A stretch of DNA of 14,006 bases from CAYMRB01 sp964392615 (GCA_964392615.1 CAYMRB010000267.1:1-14006); one strand, 5' to 3'. Counted from the stretch's first letter, positions 1-8,186 are shown. Program-made: numbers and translations. Notes: generated by a model from the letters alone, not told the origin.

Positions 1-30
1 GCACCGCCCACGCCGGGGAGTACCGAACAC

Positions 31-531
31 GTGACCGCCCTGCCATCTCACGAGCTCAGAGTCTACCGCAACGCCGATCTCTTGCCCTCGGAGGCCGAGA
101 CGCTGTTCGAGAGCCAGCTGGCCCATTCCCGCCGCGCTTCGGCAGCTCACTCCGAGGATGCCGATCCGTGGCGCTTCGCGCTCATCTGCGCAGCCACGCC
201 GACCGACCACGTGCTCGGCGGCGTCCTGCTCGACATCGGCCCGATCGGCGGAACGGGCCCGATCGCGGCACAGCGGCTCGCCTATCTCGAACGGACGTTC
301 GTGCGACCCGAGTATCGTCGCCGTGGCCTGGCGACCCGTCTTCTCCGACGCGCCATTCAGGCGGCCTCCGAAGCGACCTGCGAGTACATCCGCTGCAGCA
401 ACGATTGGGACAACGCCGCGGAGACGCGGCTATTCCTGCGCTGCGGATTCGCGCTCGTCGACCTCAACGGCGAGGAAGAGGAGGAAGCGTGCTATCTGGC
501 CGTGCGGCCTCTGCGCCATCTCGAGTCATGA
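31..531 (+). CDS. GNAT-family N-acetyltransferase
   Basis: This is a 166-residue protein with the full GNAT layout. An N-terminal strand (RVYRNAD, residues 10-16) is followed by a helix, then strands WRFALICAA and HVLGGVLLDIG. Motif A, FVRPEYRRRGLATRLL (about 90-105), carries the RRxGxA acetyl-CoA pyrophosphate loop. Near the C-terminus NDWDNAAETRLFLRCGFAL is the usual GNAT ending, where a residue side chain packs before the last strands. Members transfer an acetyl group from acetyl-CoA to an amine; the substrate here cannot be told. The start chosen is GTG at 31, with GGGGAG ten bases upstream. The frame is open to the window edge, so a start further upstream is possible. It is the only clear plus-strand gene and converges on the DUF1702 gene, with 17 bases between the two stops, so it is not part of that operon. 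Confidence 0.85.
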   Translation: MTALPSHELRVYRNADLLPSEAETLFESQLAHSRRASAAHSEDADPWRFALICAATPTDHVLGGVLLDIGPIGGTGPIAAQRLAYLERTFVRPEYRRRGLATRLLRRAIQAASEATCEYIRCSNDWDNAAETRLFLRCGFALVDLNGEEEEEACYLAVRPLRHLES

Positions 532-548
532 GGCCCTGAGTGGCGTCG

Positions 549-1538
549 TCACCCCCCGTCGACGCACCCGCGATGGAACAGCTCGATGAACTCGTCGTCC
601 ATCGACGTCGCGGCCCCCACCGCGAGCGCGAGCTCGAGATCGGCCGTGACGCGCTCTCGCAGACCGGGAGGCAACCGCTCGATTCCGGCGGCGAGAAACT
701 CGGCGTGATTCGCGTGGCGACAGTACAGCGCGATGCGGATGCCCTTCTCGAAGTGTCGCCTCTCGTCGCCGTCGAGCCCGTCCGCGACCGAGTACGCGTA
801 CTCCAACCGATCCGGCCGCGTGAAACCCGCCGCGAGCCCCATGCCGCCGAAGAGATCGAGCGCGTCCTCGCCGAACGAGCGCGCCTTCGCGAAGCCGTCC
901 TCCGGTCGATCCATGTAGAAGAACCACAGACTGCGCCCGAGTCCGTTGAACGCCGATGCGCGTCCGAATCCCGGCAGGCGGCGCAAGCTCTCCAACCTCG
1001 CAGGCTCCTTCTCCATGGCGAAGAAGCCGTACTGAAAACCGTAGCCGTCGTGGACGAGATGGCGATAGCGCCGCTCGCTCAGACGGTCGGCGGCCGCGTC
1101 GAGACGGTCGGACCGCCCCGCGAGCTGGAAGCCGAGCCAGAACCCCAGCCCGATGTACCGCAGAAACAGGAACGGGTCGCCCAGTGGAATCGCGTCGGCC
1201 TCGAACCGCCGCACGAGATGCCGCACCGAACGCAGATGCAGCCGGCAGCGCACGCCGAAGCCCATCGCGGCTCCCTCGTAGTAGAACGGCCAATAGACCG
1301 TGGCGAACTCGGCCGCCTCGGCGTCAAGGCGCGACGGTCTCTTCACCGCGATCTCGAGCCCCGTGAAGAACGCGGCGAGGACACCCTCGATGCGCTCGCG
1401 GCACTCCGCTTCGGCGACCGCTATGCCGAAGCGCTCGAGAGAGATCTCGCGCCGACCGTCCGAACCGAGCGGCCCGATCAATCCGCCGAGGATCCGATCC
1501 CCCAGCAGACGGCTCGCGATGTTGATCTCCGCGCGCAT
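549..1538 (-). CDS. DUF1702 / UnbL-family protein (enediyne-cassette 'E3'-like)
   Basis: This is a 329-residue protein close to the usual length of DUF1702 (UnbL), a family of unknown function conserved in enediyne antibiotic warhead cassettes. Recognisable family motifs are YEGAAMGFG (residues 87-95), HLVHDGYGFQYGF (160-172) and LGRSLWF (200-206), followed by GMGLAAGFT and an A-rich C-terminal region with CRHANHAEFLAAG. No signal peptide or clear membrane span is seen, so it is probably cytoplasmic. The frame is open upstream to 1685, but that stretch lies inside the UnbV gene and is Arg/Ser-rich shadow sequence. The ATG at 1538, seven bases after the UnbV stop, gives a normal family N-terminus (MRAEINIASRLLG). 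The tight spacing implies co-transcription and coupled translation with UnbV. Family assignment is firm by motif; the biochemical role is unknown even in known enediyne clusters. Confidence 0.85.
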   Translation of the reverse strand: MRAEINIASRLLGDRILGGLIGPLGSDGRREISLERFGIAVAEAECRERIEGVLAAFFTGLEIAVKRPSRLDAEAAEFATVYWPFYYEGAAMGFGVRCRLHLRSVRHLVRRFEADAIPLGDPFLFLRYIGLGFWLGFQLAGRSDRLDAAADRLSERRYRHLVHDGYGFQYGFFAMEKEPARLESLRRLPGFGRASAFNGLGRSLWFFYMDRPEDGFAKARSFGEDALDLFGGMGLAAGFTRPDRLEYAYSVADGLDGDERRHFEKGIRIALYCRHANHAEFLAAGIERLPPGLRERVTADLELALAVGAATSMDDEFIELFHRGCVDGG

Positions 1539-1545
1539 CGCTCGC

Positions 1546-4500
1546 TCACTTCGATTCCGTGGTCGATTTCGCAGCGCTCGGTCGTTCGGGCACCTGCGGC
1601 AGATCGTCGAGGTCGCCGACGAGGTCGGACAGGAGCCACGTATCGACCTTCGCGCTCCACGAGCAGCGCTCGTCGACGTACGCATCGACCATGTGAGCCG
1701 TCAGATCGATCCGCTCCTTCAGTCCCCGATCGTTCGGAAAGAGCTTCTGCCCCTTCTTCCAATAGCGCATGCGGCCGGTCGCGAACTGATGCTGCTTGAC
1801 GTACGCGTCACCTATCGAACGGTACGCCAAAGCATGGTGCGGATCCAGGCCCTTCTGAATCGTCAAGCATCGCAGGAACGCGTCGATCGCGTACGACCCG
1901 TGCCCGAGCTTCGGCAGTCGATGGAGATGGATCGTACCCCGCAGATAGTGCAGCCCCCAATTGCCCGGAAACGCCTCGATCACCGGCGCGATCAGCTCGA
2001 GGGCACGGCTGGAGAGGAGCCCCTTGCGGACGCTGCCGAGACGGCGATCCGGGATGCGGTCGACGAGCGCCAACGCCAACTCGACCCGCAACATCGCGCT
2101 TCGAGGCCGCTCGTCGACGAGCTTCTCGAACAAGCGTACGGCGCGATCCGCCTCGTCGCCGGCGAGCACGTCGCGCCGGAACTGCCCGCATCGCGCCCGC
2201 GTCGGCTCGCGGCGTAACGCGGCCTCCTGCCGCTCGAGTGCCGCCTCGCGTTCGACGAACACCTCGAGATCGATCGGCAGCCCGAGACGCGACGCGCGGT
2301 CAGCCGCCACCAACGTTCGCAAGCCATCGTCGGGGCACGCCGCTCGCACCGCGAGCTCGCGGTCGCTCGGAAATGCCTCTCGCGCTGCTTCCCAGACCAC
2401 GCGAGCCCGCTCGACCTCGCCACGCCACGCGAGCGCGTCGCCGAGGATCAAGGCCGGATACGGTGCGCGCGGCTCGCCGTCCGCGCCAGCCGCCAGCTCC
2501 ATTGCCCGCTGCAATCGCTCGACGAGGTCGCTCGTCCCGTTCGACGCGTTGCCCGCATCCGCCGAGGCTGCCCCCGACGCGCGACGCACCTCGTCGTGGA
2601 AGATCGCGAGCCCGCCCAGAAAGTGCGGCAGCCACTCCGTGGCGCGTTTCGCGCTGTAGACGCCGAGCTCCGCCACCATTTTCCTGCGAGCGTCAGCCGA
2701 GCCGACGACGTCAGCACCGACGCCGACGAATCGATCGGCCTCGACCAGCGCCGTGGCGAGCCGCAATTCGGGCTCCTCGGGATGGTCCTCCGACAAGATC
2801 TTGAGGAAACGCTCCACGCGTTCCGTCGCGTCGAGCTCGAACGCCTCCAGACGATACGCGTTCAGCGTCTGTCGGTCGCCCGGCACCTCGACGAGCCGCG
2901 CTTCCTTGACGCCGAGGCCGTGCTCGTCGACGAGCATCTCGAGCCGTGTATCGATGCGCTCCTTGAGTCCGCGCTCGCGCTTGACCGTCGCGGTCAGCTC
3001 GGCGTCCGGCATGCCCATGCGCGCGGCGAAGCGTGCGTCGTCCGAAAAGCGCTTCCGCCCCTCCGCCCACGCTTCACGCGCGAGTTCGAAGCTCTTCGCC
3101 TTGACGTGCGCGTCGCCGAGCGCGAGCCAAATTTCGGCATAGTGGTCGACCTTCGCCCGCCCGCGGCTCTCGCGCTCTCGCTGAATCTCGATGCACGCCT
3201 CGAAGTGCTGCACGGCGTCGTCGAAGTGCTTCAGAGCGGCGGGCCAGTACAGGTGGTTCATGCCGGTCAGATAGCGCACGGCGTAGGAGCGCGGCTGGCG
3301 TTCCTCGACGATCCCGAGCTCGACCAGCGACAGCTTCGCGGTCGATCCCTGCGCGAGAACGTCGCCAGTCTGCGACGGGATCTTGTCTATCAGCGCGAGC
3401 GCGAGCTGCAGGTGAAGCGCCGACATCGACCCGCGCGTGGCGATGAGCTCGCGGAAGAACTCGATCGAGCGGTCGAAGGCTCCCCTGTCGACGCACCTGT
3501 GGCGGTACTCGTTCGCCAGGATCGCGTTGCGGGGCGTGAGGCGCAGACGGGCTTCGAGCTCGAGCAGTCGGGCCGGCGATGCTCGCTCGCGCTCGAACGC
3601 GAGTGATCGCGCGCGCTCTGCCGGCGGCTGCGGCTCGCCGGACTCGGTGACGCGGTAGTGCGCGCGTACCTCGAGGCCGTCGAACTCCGACACGATCCCG
3701 CTCGGCCAGAACACCGTCATGCGCTCGACGCGCGTTGCATCCGCGAGACCGAAGTGCAGCCGATAGCTCGATTGACTCGCATGACCGTTGCAGCCGGTGA
3801 CCTCGCGCACGACGCGCACCTCGTCACCGGACGAACGTCGCGCCGCGACCTGGACGCGAGCTCCGATCGCGTTGCGGTTCGACCGCGTGCCGACGAGGGA
3901 CAAGGCAAGCCAGCTCGCACCGTCCGCGGCGTCGTTGCGGAACAGAGAGCCGACCGCGTTCTGGTGCGCGACATAGAGGTCGAGATCGCCATCGCCGTCG
4001 AAGTCCGCGAGGGCGACGCCTCGTCCATCGCGCGTCTCCCCCACACCGGCCACCGCGGCGATTTCGTCGAACGATCCGTGACCGCCATTGCGGAACAGCC
4101 GGGTGCGCTCGTGGCCCGACAAGCTGCGCGAGTCCATCTTCGTCCACTGCGTCGGATCGGCCGGATCGAATGCCGGATCGACCGTGGTTCGGGCGAGATC
4201 CTCCCAATACGACAGCTTCCCGGCGCTGGCGAAACCGTTGACGGCGACGATGTCGAGATCGCCGTCGTGATCGAAATCGAAGAGCCGCCCGCACCATCCC
4301 CAGCCGCCGTCGAACGTGCCGGTCGGTCTCGCGACGTTCGTGAACGTCGCGTCCCGGTCGTTGAGCCACAGGGAGTTGCCGTCCCTCAGGAACTCCTCGG
4401 TCGTGATGCCCGTGACGTAGGCGTCGGTGAAACCGTCGTCGTTGACGTCGCCGAAATCGACGCTCATGCCCGTGAGCGCGTCGGGGCCGATCGCGGTCGC

Positions 4501-5592
4501 CGTGAAATCGACAAAGCGTCCGCCGTCGTTCAGGAACAATCGATCCTGGCCGAATGCGTTGACGACGAAGAGATCGACGTCGCCGTCGTTGTCGATGTCC
4601 GAGATGCCCGCATCCAGAGACCAGCCGGTGTCGTCCAACCGCAACTCGTGCGCGACGTCCTCGAACTCGAGTCCGCCGAGGTTGTGCAGAAGGACGTTCG
4701 CGCCGCCGTTACGGGCCGTCTCAAGACTGTCGGGCAGGACCCGCACCGTCTCCAGAGCAGTCAGGTCGACGGGCGGGAAGTAGTTGCACACGAGCAGGTC
4801 GAGCAGTCCGTCGCCATCGTAGTCGAACGGCAGCACGCAGGTCGCGTTGCCACGGTGGTCGGCGCGCGCCGCTTCGGAGACGTCGATGAACTTGCCGTCG
4901 CCATCGTTGCGAAAGAGTTGGTTCTTGCCCCACTTCGCGATGTAGAGGTCGTCGTCGCCGTCGTTGTCGAGATCCGCGAACGCGGCGTCCATCGAGACGC
5001 TCGAGCGATCGTTGACGCGCGCGACCCCCGCGACCCTGGCGACCTCCGTGAAGCGCCACGGGCCATCGTTGCGGTACAGCGCGTTGAACGTCCCACGGCG
5101 AGAGCTCGTCACGTAGAGGTCGATGTCGCCGTCGCCGTCGTAGTCGCTGACGGCCGCCGCCGCGCCGATCGACGCGACCCATGGCATGACGTTGCCGAGC
5201 TTGGGATCGAACACGCCCTTGTGATGACGGTGCGTGACACCGGCGCTCGCACCGACGTGAACGAACGCGGGGCCACTCGCGCGGCGAAGACTCGGCGCTC
5301 CGGACGCGATGATCTCGATGCGGGCTGCGGAGGCCTCGGTGATCGCCGGCGACGCATCATCCGGATCGGCCGCTGGGTTGACTGGCGGTGAGGACGCCGG
5401 CGTTGCGGACGAATCGACCGTCGGCGTCGGTTCCTGGGACGACGCATCCGCGGGCGACGGCGCAATGGCAGGCGTTTCGCTCGAAGGCCGGACGATCGAC
5501 GGCGGCGCGCCGCTGCCCGGTGGTCGGCACGCGCTCAGCGCACAGAGGATCAGGACACCCGGAAGGACGAGAGTCGTACGAAAGCCGTGCAC
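1546..5592 (-). CDS. Giant lipoprotein: FG-GAP/VCBS repeats, ASPIC/UnbV domain, triple TPR-like tail
   Basis: From the GTG at 5592 the protein has 1,348 residues. HGFRTT, a hydrophobic stretch and lipobox LSAC (Cys22) form a lipoprotein signal, so the protein should be exported and lipid-anchored. A Pro/Ser/Ala-rich linker follows. Seven DxDxDG calcium loops of FG-GAP/VCBS (beta-propeller) repeats lie near residues 150, 207, 257, 332, 382, 439 and 530. An ASPIC/UnbV domain (about 575-650: NRNAIGARV, GHASQSSYRLHFGL, VFWPSG) completes the CRTAC1-like part. The remaining ~650 residues are alpha-helical TPR-like repeats in three similar modules, which makes it far longer than a usual UnbV/CRTAC1 protein (roughly 500-700). 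An ATG at 5637 would overlap the ACP gene by 41 bases and put 15 polar residues before the signal, so GTG, just past the ACP stop, is preferred although its ribosome site is weak. It lies between the ACP and UnbL genes in one operon; the ligand is unknown. Confidence 0.88.
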   Translation of the reverse strand: MHGFRTTLVLPGVLILCALSACRPPGSGAPPSIVRPSSETPAIAPSPADASSQEPTPTVDSSATPASSPPVNPAADPDDASPAITEASAARIEIIASGAPSLRRASGPAFVHVGASAGVTHRHHKGVFDPKLGNVMPWVASIGAAAAVSDYDGDGDIDLYVTSSRRGTFNALYRNDGPWRFTEVARVAGVARVNDRSSVSMDAAFADLDNDGDDDLYIAKWGKNQLFRNDGDGKFIDVSEAARADHRGNATCVLPFDYDGDGLLDLLVCNYFPPVDLTALETVRVLPDSLETARNGGANVLLHNLGGLEFEDVAHELRLDDTGWSLDAGISDIDNDGDVDLFVVNAFGQDRLFLNDGGRFVDFTATAIGPDALTGMSVDFGDVNDDGFTDAYVTGITTEEFLRDGNSLWLNDRDATFTNVARPTGTFDGGWGWCGRLFDFDHDGDLDIVAVNGFASAGKLSYWEDLARTTVDPAFDPADPTQWTKMDSRSLSGHERTRLFRNGGHGSFDEIAAVAGVGETRDGRGVALADFDGDGDLDLYVAHQNAVGSLFRNDAADGASWLALSLVGTRSNRNAIGARVQVAARRSSGDEVRVVREVTGCNGHASQSSYRLHFGLADATRVERMTVFWPSGIVSEFDGLEVRAHYRVTESGEPQPPAERARSLAFERERASPARLLELEARLRLTPRNAILANEYRHRCVDRGAFDRSIEFFRELIATRGSMSALHLQLALALIDKIPSQTGDVLAQGSTAKLSLVELGIVEERQPRSYAVRYLTGMNHLYWPAALKHFDDAVQHFEACIEIQRERESRGRAKVDHYAEIWLALGDAHVKAKSFELAREAWAEGRKRFSDDARFAARMGMPDAELTATVKRERGLKERIDTRLEMLVDEHGLGVKEARLVEVPGDRQTLNAYRLEAFELDATERVERFLKILSEDHPEEPELRLATALVEADRFVGVGADVVGSADARRKMVAELGVYSAKRATEWLPHFLGGLAIFHDEVRRASGAASADAGNASNGTSDLVERLQRAMELAAGADGEPRAPYPALILGDALAWRGEVERARVVWEAAREAFPSDRELAVRAACPDDGLRTLVAADRASRLGLPIDLEVFVEREAALERQEAALRREPTRARCGQFRRDVLAGDEADRAVRLFEKLVDERPRSAMLRVELALALVDRIPDRRLGSVRKGLLSSRALELIAPVIEAFPGNWGLHYLRGTIHLHRLPKLGHGSYAIDAFLRCLTIQKGLDPHHALAYRSIGDAYVKQHQFATGRMRYWKKGQKLFPNDRGLKERIDLTAHMVDAYVDERCSWSAKVDTWLLSDLVGDLDDLPQVPERPSAAKSTTESK
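1663..3570 (-). repeat. Three tandem ~215-residue TPR-like modules within the UnbV lipoprotein
   Basis: Each module shows the same landmarks in order. The first is a helix pair: FFRELIATRG..LQLALALIDKIP; FLKILSEDHP..LRLATALVE; LFEKLVDERP..VELALALVDRIP. Next comes YLTGMNHLYWP, FLGGLAIFH or YLRGTIHLHRLP. Last is LALGDAHV..AWAEGRKRFSDD, LILGDALA..VWEAAREAFPSD or RSIGDAYV..YWKKGQKLFPND. Landmark spacing is 209-226 residues. Modules 1 and 3 also share LKERID just after the last helix and are the most alike; module 2 is the most diverged. Confidence 0.75.
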
Positions 5593-5596
5593 ACGA

Positions 5597-5836
5597 CTAC
5601 TGCACGAGCAGCTCGACTTCGCGGAAGACGTCGGCACAGGTTTGAATCTCGCCCATGCGCTCTTCGGGGAAGGTGCGCTGAATCGACTTCTCGATGAAGA
5701 CGACCAGCTCGATCGCCATCAAGGAGTCGATGCCGAGGTCGCGCAAGAGGGATCCATCCTCGACCTCTCGGGGCTCGATCTCGCCGAGCTCGGCGATCTT
5801 CGCAATGATCTTCGGTTTGAAGTCGCTCAGTGTCAT
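5597..5836 (-). CDS. Discrete acyl carrier protein
   Basis: This is a 79-residue acyl carrier protein, the normal size. The phosphopantetheine attachment motif is DLGIDSLMAIELV, with the modified serine at residue 38. An acidic N-terminal helix region and the following helix (VVFIEKSIQ) and C-terminal CADVFREVELL match the four-helix ACP fold. It would carry acyl or polyketide intermediates as a thioester in the cytoplasm after activation by a phosphopantetheinyl transferase, which is not in the window. The ATG at 5836 is set by a strong GAGGGGG ribosome site; the open frame reaching 6094 is unsupported upstream sequence. It is the first gene of an operon with the UnbV lipoprotein and the UnbL protein. 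Its stop (TAG) lies four bases before the UnbV GTG. The context suggests a dedicated carrier for a secondary-metabolite or lipid step rather than housekeeping AcpP: no fab genes are nearby. Confidence 0.9.
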   Translation of the reverse strand: MTLSDFKPKIIAKIAELGEIEPREVEDGSLLRDLGIDSLMAIELVVFIEKSIQRTFPEERMGEIQTCADVFREVELLVQ

Positions 5837-5840
5837 GGCG

Positions 5841-5847
5841 CCCCCTC
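5841..5847 (-). promoter_or_regulatory. Ribosome binding site of the ACP gene
   Basis: GAGGGGG on the minus strand, four bases from the ATG at 5836 (seven if the GAGG core is counted). It fixes the ACP start and argues against the longer open frame. Confidence 0.7.
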
Positions 5848-6180
5848 GCTGGTGCCGTTTCTCGTCCCCGGCGCTCGATCGACCGGTTCTCCACCCATGC
5901 AGAAGCGGTGGAGCCTCGGTCGTGACAAAAAAGCGCCGGAGAGCTCGGAAGCCCGGGCCCAAACAACTATCAAGACTGGACTTGCGCGGGATCCGACGAA
6001 ACCCTCGCTCGCCAGTGTACCGGTCGGGCGGAAGTGACTCCAAGCGAATTACCGTCGACCTGCGAACGGCCCGTGAGGTCGGGAGTGACGCCATCGGCCG
6101 GCATCGACCTGGGTGGCACCGATTGGACAGGGGGGCCAGAATGCGCCGTGCGGCGCTTCGAATGAGCTCCGTGTCACCAC

Positions 6181-6215
6181 GGGCGAGCCGGCGAACCTCG
6201 GCCGCAGGCTCGCCC
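6181..6215 (-). terminator. Hairpin downstream of the 596-aa gene, possible terminator
   Basis: GGGCGAGCC (6181-6189) pairs perfectly with GGCTCGCCC (6207-6215) across a 17-base loop, nine bases beyond the stop codon of the minus-strand gene. No T-run follows on the minus strand, so it is not a classical intrinsic terminator. It may be a stabilising or Rho-assisted 3' hairpin. Confidence 0.35.
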
Positions 6216-6224
6216 GCGGGCGAG

Positions 6225-8015
6225 TCAGCGCACGTTCACCTTCGTCGTCGTGCCGGGCTTCTTGCCGCTTCTCTTCGCGAGCCGCAGGCGAGCCTGGACG
6301 TGCATCCTGTCGTCGGAGCGGTAGCTGAGGATCTGCAGGTCGCGCAGGAGCGCCGCGAGCTCGAGCCCTACGCCGATCTCGCCTCGCGACTCGTCGAGCG
6401 TGAGTCCCTTGCTCGCCATGTTCTGGCTCGCGAGGAACTCGAGATTCTGCTCGACTATCTTCACGATCTGCTGCGCGTCGAGAACGATGCGATCGCGCGC
6501 GGGCTTCGCGACGGCGGTCTTCGGCGTCGCGGGCTCCTTCTCGAGCTCCTCGACCAGGATGCGCGTGAGCTCGAAGCTCGAGCTCAACACGACGCGCCGT
6601 CCGACCACCGCGAAGCTCGGCGTGAAGTTGTGCTCGATTCCTGGCTGGTCCGCGCTCGCCGCGGCGAGTCCGAGGTCGACCGTGCTGACTTCGACGTCGC
6701 CGATCGCCTTCTTCTTGACGCGCACGGGCGGCAGATTCTTCTTCTGGGCGCGGTCGATGTTGACCCAGCCGATGACGAATTGGATGGCACCCTCGAGCTG
6801 GCGACCGAACTCTCCGGCCGTGTCGAGCTCGAGCATCGCAGCGAGACCCGGAATCGCAGGCTGCGGAGCCTTGTCGAGCTCGGCGTAGCTCTGGTGGCGC
6901 ACGACGAGCGTCACGGTGTCGCCGATCGCCGGCAGGATGTCCTCCTGGAAGTCCTTCCCTCCGAACACGAGCGACATGATCTGGGCGAACTGCGCCAATC
7001 CGCCATGAGCCTGCGTCTCGAGCAGCTTCTCGCTGTCCGCCCACCACTGCGCGAAGTCGCGATGGAGCTCGACGTACCCGAGCACGCCACGCTTGCGCAG
7101 ACGCGAGCGCAAGTCGGACGACGCCGTCGACGGGAAGAACGACCCGTACTTCTCGTCGAGGCCGCGGTCGCCGTCGGCCGACTCGATCTCGAGCCGTAAG
7201 CCGTCCTTCTCGACGTCGAGGGAGACCGTCAGCAGATCACTCGCGTGAAGGGAACCGAGGATGCCGCTGAGCAGGATGCTCGCGAGCGCGCTGTCGGCCT
7301 TCTCCGGCAGATCCATGTTCGGAATGAACTCCGGCCGTGCAGCGATGGTGAGCAGCGCACCCGCGCCGCGTTTCGCGACCTTCGAAAACGCGTCGGAGCT
7401 CGCGACCGCGTTCTTCGACTCACCCTCCGCCAGGCGAATCACCTGCTCGATCATGGCCTGCGAGTTCGAGACGGCGAGCACGGGGCCGAGGTAGGTGAAG
7501 AGCGCATCGCCGGCCTTCTCGATCGTGTACTTGCCGTGCGCGGCCTTCTCGGTCACGGGCAGGTATCCCTCGCGCTGCTCGATGGTGCGCTCGAGCGCCT
7601 TGCGCGCCGCCTTCAGACGCTCGACGCTCTTGGCGCGCGTCAGAAGGACCAACTCGGGCGCGAAGAGCCCCATGCGACCGGCGACGACGACCTCGCGACC
7701 GAACAGATCGTCGATCAGCTTCAGCGGATCGGTGCCGCTGACCTCCTCGAAGCGATCGACCTCGTCGAGCGCGTCCTGGTACTGCGGCTGCGCCTTGAGG
7801 AACTGACCGACCTGCGTCGCCTCGAAGTCCCGGCGCAGATCCGAGTCGAGCAGCGCGCGGATATGCTTCGAAACGTTGTGAAGCTTGCCGTACGCGATCA
7901 CATCGCCGGGCAGCCACTCGGTGAGGTCGTCGCACTCGGGGGCTGCCGTCGCAACGCCGACGGCGGGGAACGTCAGAGTCGTCAGCAGAGTGAGCAGTAC
8001 AGCGAGGGTGCGCAT
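6225..8015 (-). CDS. Secreted protein of uncertain family (DUF3352-like)
   Basis: This is a 596-residue protein with a clear Sec signal peptide (MRTLAVLLTLLTTLTFPAVGVATAA, cleavage near residue 25), so it should be exported. The mature start, DLTEWLPGDVIAYGKLHNVSKH, followed by helices around TDPLKLIDDLFG, VLLTRAKSVERLKAARKAL and later PAIGDTVTLVV, recalls DUF3352-type secreted proteins, in which a 'levels of P-D / gene-of-unknown-role' domain is repeated. This is only a resemblance. The C-terminus is basic (RLRLAKRSGKKPG). No catalytic motif or membrane anchor beyond the signal is visible. An AAGGAG ribosome site seven bases before the ATG sets the start. It lies 388 bases upstream of the ACP operon on the same strand, with a hairpin between, so joint transcription is doubtful. 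The ORF is long and well-formed, and the coding call is firm; the function is unknown. Confidence 0.85.
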   Translation of the reverse strand: MRTLAVLLTLLTTLTFPAVGVATAAPECDDLTEWLPGDVIAYGKLHNVSKHIRALLDSDLRRDFEATQVGQFLKAQPQYQDALDEVDRFEEVSGTDPLKLIDDLFGREVVVAGRMGLFAPELVLLTRAKSVERLKAARKALERTIEQREGYLPVTEKAAHGKYTIEKAGDALFTYLGPVLAVSNSQAMIEQVIRLAEGESKNAVASSDAFSKVAKRGAGALLTIAARPEFIPNMDLPEKADSALASILLSGILGSLHASDLLTVSLDVEKDGLRLEIESADGDRGLDEKYGSFFPSTASSDLRSRLRKRGVLGYVELHRDFAQWWADSEKLLETQAHGGLAQFAQIMSLVFGGKDFQEDILPAIGDTVTLVVRHQSYAELDKAPQPAIPGLAAMLELDTAGEFGRQLEGAIQFVIGWVNIDRAQKKNLPPVRVKKKAIGDVEVSTVDLGLAAASADQPGIEHNFTPSFAVVGRRVVLSSSFELTRILVEELEKEPATPKTAVAKPARDRIVLDAQQIVKIVEQNLEFLASQNMASKGLTLDESRGEIGVGLELAALLRDLQILSYRSDDRMHVQARLRLAKRSGKKPGTTTKVNVR

Positions 8016-8022
8016 GAGAGGA

Positions 8023-8028
8023 CTCCTT
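8023..8028 (-). promoter_or_regulatory. Ribosome binding site of the 596-aa secreted protein
   Basis: AAGGAG on the minus strand, seven bases from the ATG at 8015. This is the best Shine-Dalgarno match in the window. Confidence 0.7.
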
Positions 8029-8186
8029 CTCTAACGGAGGCGATCACGGTGAACAGCGGTCTCGGTCGCAGGGCGCCATGATGCGGGTCGCGGCTGCCAG
8101 GGGCCAGTCGCAACGTGTCACGACTTGTCGGGGCGTGTCGATGGCGACTTGTGGCACCGAGAATAGGGTGTGACGGCCCTTCGGGA

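Larger units (their letters stand above)
5837..6224. other. 388-bp intergenic stretch upstream of the ACP-UnbV-UnbL operon
   Basis: No gene is supported on either strand. This stretch must hold the operon promoter if the operon is independent of the 596-aa gene upstream, but no convincing -35/-10 pair was found by eye. It contains a hairpin just after the upstream stop (6181-6215), a small perfect inverted repeat GCGCCG/CGGCGC at 6143-6156 and the ACP ribosome site. The open frame running in from the ACP gene is basic and Ser/Arg-rich and does not look coding. Confidence 0.6.

Noticed and set aside
1539..1685. Longer N-terminus of the DUF1702 protein
   Set aside because: It overlaps the UnbV gene, is Arg/Ser-rich, and the ATG at 1538 fits the family start and operon spacing.
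540..1799. Plus-strand 419-codon open frame
   Set aside because: It is antisense to the DUF1702 gene and has biased Arg/Glu composition; the minus-strand frame carries the family motifs.
3658..5391. Plus-strand 577-codon open frame
   Set aside because: It is the antisense of the FG-GAP calcium loops (VDVAVAVVV periodicity), with no ribosome site or domain.
5837..6094. 86-residue N-terminal extension of the acyl carrier protein
   Set aside because: Basic low-quality sequence; ACPs start at MTLSDFKPK-like helices and a strong ribosome site precedes that ATG.
5694..7199. Plus-strand 501-codon open frame
   Set aside because: It spans the ACP gene and the 596-aa gene in antisense and has no domain or start signal.
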